DNA of 64,000 bases from Methylobacillus glycogenes JCM 2850 (GTDB lineage Bacteria; Pseudomonadota; Gammaproteobacteria; Burkholderiales; Methylophilaceae): contig NZ_BAMT01000004.1 in NCBI RefSeq assembly GCF_000617925.1, positions 1 through 64,000 of the forward strand. Reading direction: 5' to 3'. Made by a program: the position numbers and the translations under genes. The notes under the pieces are model-generated. The model worked only from the letters and a program-made list of their open reading frames with translations, had not been told where the DNA came from and ran no database searches. Below, in pieces: positions 56,351 to 64,000 of this stretch; position 1 is the first letter of the stretch, and each line of letters starts with the position of its first letter.

Positions 56351-56800
56351 TTAGAGCTTCCGTTTTTCTGATAAATAGGGGTCAGCAAACCCGAGCTTGA
56401 TCATGATCGCGGATTCCAGCGATTCCATGAGCTCGGCCTGCGCCTCCTCGATGTGATCATAACCGTGCATATGCAGTATGCCATGCACGGTGAGGTGCGC
56501 ATAATGCGCTTCCAGCGTAATGCCCTGTTCCTGCGCTTCCCGGGCGACTACGGGCGCACACAGGATAATGTCGCCTATCAGCCAGGGTTCTTCGGTCAAG
56601 GGGAAGGTCAATACATTCGTAGCATAATCCTTGCCACGATAGTCGCGATTAAGCTCACGGCCTTCTTCTTCATCCACGATGCGCAGTGTAGCCTCGGTAT
56701 CTACACGCAAGGTTGCACGCGCCCATTTGCGAAACTGTTGCTCGCTGGGCAATCCGCTGCTTTCTGTTGCTAGCTGCACACTCATCGCCAGCTTGGGCAT
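56351..56800 (-). CDS. ybeY: Endoribonuclease YbeY
   Basis: Metal-dependent RNase needed for 16S rRNA 3' maturation and ribosome quality control. The 149-aa protein has [19 protein letters not shown] and the zinc site [15 protein letters not shown]. Its ATG overlaps the phoH stop. An internal ATG five codons on could also start it. With rlmH and rsfS it is one of several ribosome-maintenance genes in the window. Confidence 0.96.
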   Translation of the reverse strand: MPKLAMSVQLATESSGLPSEQQFRKWARATLRVDTEATLRIVDEEEGRELNRDYRGKDYATNVLTFPLTEEPWLIGDIILCAPVVAREAQEQGITLEAHYAHLTVHGILHMHGYDHIEEAQAELMESLESAIMIKLGFADPYLSEKRKL

Positions 56801-57771
56801 TACTTGTTTCCTGTGTCTGTGGTGGATGCAGACTGACGTTCGCTATCGTAGCGCTCATAGGCATTGATGATTTTCTGCACCAATGGGTGGCGTACCACGT
56901 CATCGGAAAGGAATTGGGTAAAGGCAATACCGCGCACATCCTTAAGCACTTTTTGCGCCTCAACCAAACCGCTTTTCTGGCCGCGGGCCAAATCTATCTG
57001 TGTGACATCCCCGGTAATCACAGCCTTGGTACCAAAACCTATGCGGGTCAGGAACATCTTCATCTGCTCGGGCGTTGTGTTCTGCGCTTCATCCAGAATG
57101 ATAAAGCTCTGGTTGAGCGTACGGCCACGCATATAGGCCAGTGGTGCCACTTCAATCGCGCCGCGTTCAAACATCTTGTTCACCGAGTCATAGCCTGCCA
57201 AGTCGTACAAGGCATCATAAAGTGGGCGTAAATAAGGATCTACCTTTTGTGACAAGTCTCCAGGTAAAAAGCCCAGGCGCTCGCCTGCTTCAACTGCGGG
57301 ACGCACCAGCACAATGCGTTTGACGCGGTCACGCGTCATCGCATCAATGGCGCTGGCCACCGCCAGATAGGTTTTGCCAGTTCCGGCTGGGCCTATGCCA
57401 AAGGTGATGTCGTAATCCTGAATTTGCTGCAGATAGCTCACCTGACGCGGTGTACGGCCATGCAGATCCTGACGGCGGGTCATCAGTGTGGGCATGGCAG
57501 TGCTGACTTGCTCTGGTGCCAGTCGATCCAGTTCTACCAGGCCTAGCTGTATTTCTTCCAGACTCACTGGCTTGCTGGCGCGGGAGTAATAATTCTCTAC
57601 TAATTGTGCCGCCAGCCTGGTGTTGGTTTGTTCCCCGGCAATACGGAAATGTGCACCGCGGCGGGAAATGGTCACCTCCAGGGCATCCTCGATTTGCTTG
57701 AGGTTTTCATCCAGCGCACCGCACAAATTGGCGAGTCGCAGATTGTCTTCAGGGTTTAGGGTGAACTCCAA
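56800..57771 (-). CDS. ybeZ: PhoH-family ATPase (YbeZ)
   Basis: P-loop ATPase that works with YbeY in RNA metabolism. The 323-aa protein has an N-terminal KH-like region ([20 protein letters not shown]), Walker A in [40 protein letters not shown] and Walker B in [40 protein letters not shown] follows. First gene of the phoH-ybeY-corC run. The 283 bp between it and divergent cysG hold no gene. Confidence 0.95.
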   Translation of the reverse strand: MEFTLNPEDNLRLANLCGALDENLKQIEDALEVTISRRGAHFRIAGEQTNTRLAAQLVENYYSRASKPVSLEEIQLGLVELDRLAPEQVSTAMPTLMTRRQDLHGRTPRQVSYLQQIQDYDITFGIGPAGTGKTYLAVASAIDAMTRDRVKRIVLVRPAVEAGERLGFLPGDLSQKVDPYLRPLYDALYDLAGYDSVNKMFERGAIEVAPLAYMRGRTLNQSFIILDEAQNTTPEQMKMFLTRIGFGTKAVITGDVTQIDLARGQKSGLVEAQKVLKDVRGIAFTQFLSDDVVRHPLVQKIINAYERYDSERQSASTTDTGNK

Positions 57772-58054
57772 GGCAAATCCTAATTGAGTGAGTCAGTGCA
57801 GGCGCAAGCTGCGCCTGATGAGATGGGGCTATGAGGGAAATGCTGGTGCAATCTGACCTGCTGCTGACGGCCCAAACTATCGGTCAAGCCAGTGACTGGC
57901 GTATTCATGCTGCTGGTGGAGTGCGCGGAGATGAATAAAAATGCGCGGCTTGAGTGGGGGGTCGACGTTGCAGGCTGCAAAATAGCGTAGAAAAAACAGT
58001 ATGGTAAGGACGCATTCTAGCTTAGCTGCTGCAGAATGCCAATCGCGGGGTAAA

Positions 58055-59456
58055 ATGTCGCGCATGGAAACCTTGCCTATTTTTCTCAAACTCCGCCAAC
58101 GTCTTGCAGTGGTCATAGGCGGCGGCGAAGTCGCCAGCCGCAAGGTCAAACTCTTGCACAAGGCCGGGGCGCGTATTTGCGTGGTCGCACCCGAGCTGCA
58201 TGCCGAGCTTGAAGACATGTTGTCATTGGCGCACATCAGCCATGTGGCGGCGGTATTTTCACCCCAGCATCTGACAGGGGCGGTAGTCGTCATCGCCGCT
58301 ACTGATAATGAGGACGTCAACCGTGAAGTATCGCTGGCGGCCCAGGCGGCCAATATCCCGGTCAATGTGGTGGATGCGCCCGAGTTATGTACCTTTATCG
58401 TGCCTTCGATTGTCGATAGATCGCCCTTGCTGGTGGCTGTTTCCAGCGGTGGTGCCGCGCCTGTCCTGGCGCGCATGCTGCGTACGCGCATAGAAACCAT
58501 GATCTGCCAGCTATGGCCGCTTGGCGGCACTGGCGGGCGAGTTCCGTGATGTAGTCAAGCAACGCTTCAGCAACGGCCAGCAGCGGCGCATCTTCTGGGA
58601 AGATGTGTTTCAAGGCCCCATAGGAGAGCTGATGCTCTCCGGCCAGGAAACCCAAGCCAGAGAGGCACTGCAAGCTGCAACCATGGGCAGCGGCGAATTG
58701 CATTTTGGCGAAGTCTATTTAGTGGGAGGCGGCCCGGGTGACCCAGACCTGCTCACCTTCCGCGCGCTGCGTCTGATGCAGCAGGCCGATGTCTGCGTTT
58801 ACGACAAGCTGGTGAGCAAGGAAGTGATGGAACTGGTCAGGCGCGATGCTGAATTGATTTATGTCGGCAAATCACGCGATCAACACACTTTGCCGCAGGA
58901 AGATATCAACCAGTTGTTAGTACGCCTGGCCAAGGAAGGCAAGCGTGTACTAAGGCTCAAGGGTGGTGACCCGTTTATCTTTGGCCGTGGCGGAGAAGAG
59001 ATTGAAACCCTCATGGAACACCAGGTACCTTTCCAGGTGGTGCCAGGAATTACCGCTGCCAATGGTGTATCGAGTTATGCCGGGATTCCACTAACGCATA
59101 GAGACTATGCACAATCTTGCCTCTTCACCACCGGGCATCTCAAGGATGGCAGTGTGGATCTTGATTGGCCAGCTTTGGTGAGAACAGGCCAGACAGTGGT
59201 GATCTATATGGGGCTGGTGGGCTTGCCGGAAATCTGCAAGCAGTTGATTGCGCATGGCGCAGCGCCTGAGCTACCGATTGCCATAGTGCAGCAGGGCACC
59301 ACCCAGCGTCAGCGCGTGGTGGCGGGCACCTTAGCCAGCCTGCCGGGGCAAGTGGAGGGCGCAGGCTTGCGTGCGCCTTGCCTGATTATTGTCGGGGAGG
59401 TTGTGCGTTTACGCGAAAAGCTTGCTTGGTTTGCACCGTCACCTGCGGCTGAATAG
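58055..59456 (+). CDS. cysG: Siroheme synthase (trifunctional), one frame break
   Basis: Makes siroheme, the cofactor of sulfite and nitrite reductases. The N-terminal part is the dehydrogenase/ferrochelatase ([40 protein letters not shown]). The C-terminal part is uroporphyrinogen III methyltransferase ([56 protein letters not shown]). The frame breaks near 58513: restoring two C gives [18 protein letters not shown], for 467 aa. The ATG at 58055 sits behind GGGG; 58064 is an alternative. It supports the sulfate-assimilation theme, and its end overlaps the convergent sensor kinase gene by 71 bases. Confidence 0.94.
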
Positions 59457-60750
59457 GTAGCGTCAGTCTGGCTTCCAAACCGCCCTGCGGCCGATTGAGC
59501 AGGGTGAGTTGTCCGCGGTGCAGTTTGGCAATGCGGTCCGCAATTGCCAGGCCCAAGCCACTACCACTCATATTGCCACGTGCAGTATCTAAACGCTCAA
59601 ATGGCCGCAGCAGACGTTCCATTTGCGAGGCAGGGATGCCGGGGCCGTTGTCCAGCACGCTGAGTATGATATTGCCTGCCGTGATACGCGTTGCCAATGT
59701 CACCTCGCCGCCGCCATAGGCAAAGGCGTTATCCACCAGATTGCCCAGCAGACGCTGCATGGCCAGTGGCCTGAGCGGGATTAAGTGCGTAGGGGCCAAT
59801 GACATGGCAATCTTGCGACCTGCACGTATATGCCTGTCGGCAATCGAAGTCAGCAAGGCATTGAGGTCCATCATCTGCGTCGGTTCACCTTCAATACCGC
59901 GCACAAAATCGAGGAACTGATGGATGATGTTATCCATATCGCCTATATCTTGAATCATCCCGGTCTTGAGGCTGGCGCAGGATTCATCCGGCAGCATTTC
60001 TACCGATAAGCGCAAGCGCGCCAGAGGTGTACGCAAATCATGCGAAATACCAGCCAATAACAGCGTACGTTCATTATCCAGCCTGACCAGGGCCTCGGTC
60101 ATTTCATTAAAGGTGCGGCTGACTTCACGCAGCTCATGCGCGCCTTCTTCAGGCAAAGGTGGGGGATATTCACCGCTACTCAAGCGGCCAGCGGCCTTGA
60201 CCAGCAAGCGTAGCGGATGGTGAATGTTAGAGGCAATCAAGTAGGCACCCAGCAGTGACAGCATAATCACCAAAGCCCCCCAGCCCAGCCATTGCCAGGG
60301 GAAGGGGCGGTTAACCTGTATGCGTGGAATCACCACCCAATAATCATCCTGCCCGAGGTTGAAGCTCACCCACAGCCCAGGGATACCGAAATGATTCATG
60401 GCCACCAGGGTGTCCTTGCCTAGCCGCTCGCGTATCTTTTGCGCAATCAGGTGTATCAGATGGTCATTCGGCAGCGGCTCGATTTCTTCCAGCATATCGG
60501 CAGCATAAATGCGCACGCCTTCACGGCCTGAGAGTTCGGACAGCAGCGCCAGACGGCGGTTTTCATGGGCGGCAAGCAGGGAGGCCCGCGTGTAGTTGAC
60601 TACCGTGATGGCCTGCAGGGCTGCGGCCATGGCGCGCGGCTCGCTTTCAAAGTAATCGAACAGCTTGAGTGCGGCAAACTGCCCTGCGGCCAGCAACAGG
60701 GCAATCAGCAGCATGACGCGGGCCAGCAGGGTACGGGGTAGCAGATTCAC
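59386..60750 (-). CDS. EnvZ-type sensor histidine kinase
   Basis: Inner-membrane sensor of 454 aa, partner of the response regulator upstream. Two helices (about 10-30 and 155-175) flank a ~125-residue periplasmic domain. HAMP ([20 protein letters not shown]), the dimerisation/phosphoacceptor H in [16 protein letters not shown] box ([15 protein letters not shown]), G1 (VLDNGPGIP) and G2 ([14 protein letters not shown]) are intact. It resembles EnvZ/RstB-like osmosensors. Its stop lies inside the 3' end of convergent cysG, 71 bases deep. Confidence 0.9.
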   Translation of the reverse strand: MNLLPRTLLARVMLLIALLLAAGQFAALKLFDYFESEPRAMAAALQAITVVNYTRASLLAAHENRRLALLSELSGREGVRIYAADMLEEIEPLPNDHLIHLIAQKIRERLGKDTLVAMNHFGIPGLWVSFNLGQDDYWVVIPRIQVNRPFPWQWLGWGALVIMLSLLGAYLIASNIHHPLRLLVKAAGRLSSGEYPPPLPEEGAHELREVSRTFNEMTEALVRLDNERTLLLAGISHDLRTPLARLRLSVEMLPDESCASLKTGMIQDIGDMDNIIHQFLDFVRGIEGEPTQMMDLNALLTSIADRHIRAGRKIAMSLAPTHLIPLRPLAMQRLLGNLVDNAFAYGGGEVTLATRITAGNIILSVLDNGPGIPASQMERLLRPFERLDTARGNMSGSGLGLAIADRIAKLHRGQLTLLNRPQGGLEARLTLPIQPQVTVQTKQAFRVNAQPPRQ

Positions 60751-60826
60751 GTTTTAGCGACGAGTGAAGAGCATGGGGTGATGAGCATGAGTAAAGGGCG
60801 AAAACGTTGTGCTGGCAATCAGTCGC

Positions 60827-61555
60827 CTAGCTCTTCTGACTTTCACCATCCGGCACAAATACATAGCCAAAGCCCCACATGGTCTGCAGGTAGCGTGGAT
60901 GTGCAGGATCGGGTTCTATCAATCGGCGCAGGCGTGACACCTGCACATCAATACTACGGTCAAACACATCAAGCTCACGACCGCGCGCCAGTTGCATCAG
61001 GCGATCACGTGAAAGCGGCTGACGTGGGTGGTCAACAAATACCTTAAGCAAGGCAAACTCGCCACTGGTAATGGTGACAGGCTCGCCATTCTTGGTAAGC
61101 GTGCGGGTTGATGGGTCAAAAATGAAATCACCAAAGCTGATATGGTCGGCCTCGGCTACTGGGGTGCCAGGGGGCAAGCGCCCATGTCTGCGCATGACGG
61201 CATTGATGCGGGCAAGTAATTCGCGTGGATTGAAGGGCTTGGGCAGGTAATCATCGGCGCCCATTTCCAGACCTATGATGCGGTCTATCTCATCGCCGCG
61301 GGCTGTGAGCATGACGACAGGGATTGTGCTGCCATTGGCGCGCAGGCGTCTACAGATGGCCAGGCCATCCTCACCCGGCAGCATGAGGTCGAGTACCAAC
61401 AAGTCGACATGTTCATGCGCCAGCACCTGATCCATTTCCGCAGCGTCAGAAACCGTTTTTACGGTAAAACCCTGCTCGCCAAGATAACGTTGCAACAACT
61501 CGCGCATGCGCAGGTCGTCGTCCACCATTAATATTTTTTTCGCGGGTGTCTGCAT
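60827..61555 (-). CDS. ompR: OmpR-type response regulator
   Basis: Transcription factor of 242 aa with receiver and winged-helix domains. The acidic pocket is in ILMVDDDLRMRELLQRYLG, the phosphorylated Asp in VDLLVLDLMLPGEDG, and the switch residues in VVMLTARGDEIDRIIGLEMG. ADDYLPKPFNPRELLARINA follows. The C-terminal Trans_reg_C domain ends MWGFGYVFVPDGE. The kinase gene follows after 76 bp. Sequence close to OmpR makes osmotic or envelope control likely. Targets are unknown. Confidence 0.93.
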   Translation of the reverse strand: MQTPAKKILMVDDDLRMRELLQRYLGEQGFTVKTVSDAAEMDQVLAHEHVDLLVLDLMLPGEDGLAICRRLRANGSTIPVVMLTARGDEIDRIIGLEMGADDYLPKPFNPRELLARINAVMRRHGRLPPGTPVAEADHISFGDFIFDPSTRTLTKNGEPVTITSGEFALLKVFVDHPRQPLSRDRLMQLARGRELDVFDRSIDVQVSRLRRLIEPDPAHPRYLQTMWGFGYVFVPDGESQKS

Positions 61556-61960
61556 ATATGTATTTTCTGCGGAAATGGGGTTATCTGAAAAGGATTATTT
61601 AGTAATACTTATCTGCTGTATGCATGCTCAAGCGCTGCTTTGCTGCATATCTGCATGTTATTGGTATGATCCGGCTAAATTCAAGTCACCATTATTGTTA
61701 CAAATTTTTACATCGAGTCGTCATTATGAAACATTCAGTTTACATCAATGGGTGATCATGACGCCTCATTCGGGTGCATCCCCATCAATAGCGTGCGTGT
61801 GATATTCAAAATTCAGAATGTTCAAACCGTGCTAAACCGATGAGCTTTATAAATTTTAACGTGTATGGTCCTGTGCTGCTTGAGTGCGCCAGGTGTTGAG
61901 GTTTAGGCAAGCATAAAAGGCAGGCGACTCACATGATCTGTAAGTGTATGGTTTAGCTGT
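61556..61960. other. Intergenic region, no gene recognised
   Basis: 405 bp between divergent ompR and the EF-hand gene. The composition is AT-rich. A 98-codon rightward reading (61506-61802) overlaps ompR, has no ribosome site and no domain, so I do not call it. I see no tRNA, terminator or clear repeat. Confidence 0.6.
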
Positions 61961-62533
61961 ATGTTGATACTGACCAGTGACTTTCTACTACATCAAAAGC
62001 AGCTTTGCTTGATGGCTGTCGCATTACTTGCCGTTGCAGGGCATGCCTGGGCTGCAGGTTCACGCGATGCTGCTGAAGTGCTCATTAGTGATGCCGATAT
62101 TCAGGAAGTGCCAACGGCACACATACACCAGACCCTGGATAGCAAGATCAGTCTGGAAGATCGTATGCGTTTGCGTCGTGATCTGGACGAGTATTCCCGT
62201 AGTGTGGACGCTGCCCATGCGCAGATTGAAGAGCGCCGCCGTATTATGCGTCAACGGATTCTTGAGCGTTTTCAGAGTTCGGACAAAGACAACAATGGTG
62301 TGATCTCACGTGAAGAAGCGTCTGAGACCTTGCCGCAAGTTGCGCGTCATTTCATGCAGTTTGATTTGAATGGCGACGGTGTCATTACCATGAACGAGCT
62401 GGAAACCGTGCAGGCACGTATTGCTGAGCGTCAGCATAAAGCCATAGAGAAAAAAGAATTACAGGATATTGCCGAGCCAGCAACGGCAAGGGTTAAAGAA
62501 GTGACTGCAGTAAACGTGAAACGCGCACTGTAG
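61961..62533 (+). CDS. Secreted EF-hand calcium-binding protein
   Basis: A 190-aa protein with a signal-like hydrophobic N-terminus (residues ~15-31, ending HAWA), a charged helical middle rich in Arg and Glu (IEERRRIMRQRILERFQ), then two EF-hands. Loop 1 spans D108-E119 (DKDNNGVISREE) and loop 2 D135-E146 (DLNGDGVITMNE), each with the proper ligand spacing. The start at 61961 has a weak ribosome site; an internal ATG at 62012 would leave a shorter signal. Probably a periplasmic calcium sensor or buffer. No partner is evident. Confidence 0.8.
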   Translation: MLILTSDFLLHQKQLCLMAVALLAVAGHAWAAGSRDAAEVLISDADIQEVPTAHIHQTLDSKISLEDRMRLRRDLDEYSRSVDAAHAQIEERRRIMRQRILERFQSSDKDNNGVISREEASETLPQVARHFMQFDLNGDGVITMNELETVQARIAERQHKAIEKKELQDIAEPATARVKEVTAVNVKRAL

Positions 62534-62584
62534 GCGGTAAGTACTAGCGAATTCCAATAATAAACTTCCTTGTGTATGACTTTG

Positions 62585-62618
62585 AAGCACTGCCTTGCCG
62601 GGACAGTGCTTTTATTTT
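62585..62618 (+). terminator. Intrinsic terminator of the EF-hand gene
   Basis: AAGCACTG pairs with CAGTGCTT across an 11-base loop, followed by TTATTTTG. It lies about 50 bp after the stop. Confidence 0.7.
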
Positions 62619-62763
62619 GTCTTTTTTTAGCGACAAATTTAGCTGATTTTTAGCACCTGAGAATTTTATATTATTGATATTAAATAAGTTTTTATGTTGG
62701 CCTGCAATTTGCTCATCAATAAGTACACAGGCCCAGGTGCCTGAAACTTGTGAGGATAAAGTG

Positions 62764-62976
62764 ATGAATAAGACCATCATGAGTGCAATGATCATTGTCA
62801 TGCTGACCGGCTGCTCCGGTTTGTCGACCAAACAGAAAAATGCCGCCACTGGCGCTGCCATAGGCGGTGTTGCTGGGGCTGTACTGACCGGGGGTAGCTC
62901 TTTCGGAACCGTGGGTGGTGCTGCCATAGGCGGTGTGATCGGCCACGGGGTGGATTCTGCCGGAAAGCGCAAATAA
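62764..62976 (+). CDS. Glycine-zipper lipoprotein
   Basis: A 70-aa protein with a lipoprotein signal (MSAMIIVMLTGCSG, Cys near residue 16) and two glycine-zipper stretches (GAAIGGVAGAVLTGG and GGAAIGGVIGHGVDSAG). They would form a tight membrane helix hairpin. Similar small proteins are outer-membrane or inner-membrane lipoproteins of the YmgG/OmpA-linked type, induced by envelope stress. The ATG at 62764 follows GAGGA; earlier in-frame codons extend into AT-rich leader and are dropped. Confidence 0.83.
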   Translation: MNKTIMSAMIIVMLTGCSGLSTKQKNAATGAAIGGVAGAVLTGGSSFGTVGGAAIGGVIGHGVDSAGKRK

Positions 62977-63198
62977 GTCAGGTCTGGCTGATGATTCAGC
63001 AGGCTTAAGCAACAATTACTAGGCTGTCGTGTTATAGCGACAGTTGGCAGCTCCACTGCCCAGTCTCCGCTTCACCACTATTTTGCTGTTGCCAACCTTG
63101 AGTTGCGATGGCGAGTAGTGGTGTTTTTTTTGCCTGCTGCATCAGCACCTTTTGTTGTGCCTGGGCTGGGAGGGTGCAGGCTAAAGCCATTCATAGTC
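62977..63198. other. Intergenic region with weak terminator
   Basis: Little beyond a possible terminator: CACCACTA (63073-63080) and TAGTGGTG (63116-63123) could pair across a 35-base loop and run into nine T. The large loop makes it weaker than others in the window. Confidence 0.4.
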
Positions 63199-63300
63199 AT
63201 GTCAAAACCTAGTATGCTGAGCCTGCAGCGCAAGCAGGTGGCCGTGCTGCTGAAGATGGGCGAGTTAATCATAGGCAAGTTAATCATGGGCAAGATATAA
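63199..63300 (+). CDS. Possible 33-codon peptide upstream of the acyltransferase
   Basis: Short reading starting MSKPSMLSLQRKQVAVLLKM and ending in a near-repeat (GELIIGKLIMGKI). It stops 13 bp before the TTG of the next gene, within its apparent leader. There is no good ribosome site and no known family. It could be a real small amphipathic peptide or chance. Confidence 0.2.
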   Translation: MSKPSMLSLQRKQVAVLLKMGELIIGKLIMGKI

Positions 63301-63313
63301 GGGGAGCAAGGCA

Positions 63314-64000
63314 TTGACTGAGGCAGGGCAGCATGAAATCACCATAAGTCTGAGTGACGGCGTGCGCGAAGTGGCGCAACCCGAATGGGATGCCCTCAGT
63401 GATGGTTCGCCGCAACTAAGCCACGCATTTCTCAGCGCCCTGGAACGTAGCGGCTCGGTGGGTGAGGGTACTGGCTGGGAGCCTATGCCTTTGCTGGTCA
63501 GGCGCGCTGGTCAGTTAATCGGTGCGGTGCCGCTTTATCTCAAGCATCATTCCTATGGCGAGTATGTATTTGATTGGTCCTGGGCCGAGGCCTATGCCCA
63601 GCAGAAAATGGCGTATTACCCCAAACTCATCGCCGCCATTCCATTTACGCCTTTAACCGGGGCGCGGTTGCTCTCGCCAGATCCGCTAATACGCCAGACC
63701 ATGGCGCATGCCTTGCTCGAGTGTATGGCGCAATTGGAATTGTCCTCGGTGCATGTGTTGTTTCCGGATGACAGCAGTGCGGAGAGCCTGGAACAACTGG
63801 GCTGGGCCAAGCGGCAGGGTATGCAATTTCGCTGGCACAACCCCGGCTTTGCCAGTTTTCATGACTTTCTTATGTCCTTGTCTCATGACAAGCGCAAGAA
63901 AATCAAGCAGGAACGGCGCAAGGTGCAAGAGGCCGGGGTCAGCTGCAGGCGCTTGTGTGCCACAGAAATTACCGAGCGCGATTGGGACTTTTTTTATAAG
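63314..64000 (+). CDS. GNAT / FemAB-like acyltransferase (DUF482), 5' part
   Basis: N-terminal 229 residues of a protein that runs off the window. From a TTG at 63314 (GGGGAG seven bases upstream), it reads SHAFLSALERSGSVGEGTGW, LIGAVPLYLKHHSYGEYVFD, KLIAAIPFTPLTGARLL, then HVLFPDD, QGMQFRWHNPGFASFHDFLM and the basic HDKRKKIKQERRKV. These are hallmarks of the peptidogalycan/DUF482 group, a double-GNAT fold related to FemAB. The acyl substrate is unknown. The frame is open without breaks. Confidence 0.87.
   Translation, partial: MTEAGQHEITISLSDGVREVAQPEWDALSDGSPQLSHAFLSALERSGSVGEGTGWEPMPLLVRRAGQLIGAVPLYLKHHSYGEYVFDWSWAEAYAQQKMAYYPKLIAAIPFTPLTGARLLSPDPLIRQTMAHALLECMAQLELSSVHVLFPDDSSAESLEQLGWAKRQGMQFRWHNPGFASFHDFLMSLSHDKRKKIKQERRKVQEAGVSCRRLCATEITERDWDFFYK

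Noticed and set aside
61506-61802. 98-codon rightward reading
   Set aside because: Overlaps the start of ompR on the other strand, with no ribosome site or domain.
62544-63056. 170-codon leftward reading
   Set aside because: Antisense to the glycine-zipper lipoprotein, which has a lipobox and ribosome site. The Pro/Ala runs are the complement of its glycine repeats.
1-64000. CRISPR arrays, tRNA or rRNA genes, insertion sequences
   Set aside because: No regularly spaced repeats, cloverleaf-like segments, rRNA signatures or transposase motifs were seen by eye. A covariance or repeat search could still find a missed small RNA.

Overview
The window is chromosomal DNA of a Gram-negative, aerobic proteobacterium. 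Evidence includes outer-membrane proteins (a TonB receptor, OmpW, an alginate-export-type porin), Lnt, a cbb3 oxidase cluster, two sulfate-binding proteins and alpha2-beta2 glycyl-tRNA synthetase. The gene order (pcnB-folK-deoxynucleoside kinase-panB-panC; lnt-glyQ-glyS-gmhB-plsC-ygjP) and moderate GC suggest a betaproteobacterium, perhaps Nitrosomonadales/Methylophilaceae. That placement is inference. I found no rRNA, tRNA, CRISPR array, insertion sequence or prophage.

Layout. 1-5.2 kb: the fbp 3' end, then photolyase, rlmH, rsfS, panD and a DUF4153 membrane protein. 5.3-10.1 kb: a TonB siderophore receptor with its FecR/FecI signalling pair, plus CDP-diacylglycerol pyrophosphatase. 10.2-14.5 kb: panC, panB, a deoxynucleoside kinase, folK and pcnB. 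14.6-28.9 kb: a sulfur island. It holds two YeeE/YedE half-transporters, cysA-cysW-cysT, a degenerate EAL protein, a sulfate-binding protein, serine acetyltransferase, a family 2 encapsulin, its cysteine desulfurase cargo, a molbindin, a DUF2325 protein, a second sulfate-binding protein, an OscA/YezD-like protein and a porin. 29.2-32.9 kb: cobalamin adenosyltransferase, murI, a zinc-ribbon protein, ilvE and ompW. 33-43 kb: Sco, ccoNOQP, ccoG, a FixH-like protein, a copper P-type ATPase and azlCD. 43-47.5 kb: an SDR, two bacterioferritins, bfd, hmp and nsrR. 47.6-57.8 kb: the ygjP/plsC/gmhB/glyS/glyQ/lnt block, mscL, and corC-ybeY-phoH. 58-64 kb: cysG, an EnvZ/OmpR pair, an EF-hand protein, a glycine-zipper lipoprotein and a truncated acyltransferase.

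The centrepiece is the operon at 21.08-24.99 kb. A serine O-acetyltransferase is followed by a SrpI-type encapsulin shell. The shell gene overlaps the start of a cysteine desulfurase carrying a ~200-residue disordered N-terminal domain, the known architecture of a sulfur-handling encapsulin. Here it sits between two sulfate-import loci. A short AT-rich word recurs upstream of three of the surrounding sulfur genes, suggesting one sulfur-starvation regulon. An orphan intrinsic terminator lies just upstream of the operon.

Caution: about 26 single frame breaks interrupt 22 genes, roughly one per 2.5 kb. They hit essential genes such as glyS, glyQ, plsC and panD. Nearly all are repaired by restoring one or two bases, usually in a G or C run, which gives full-length family products. 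I treat them as sequencing or assembly errors. Affected genes are annotated as intact loci with the break noted.
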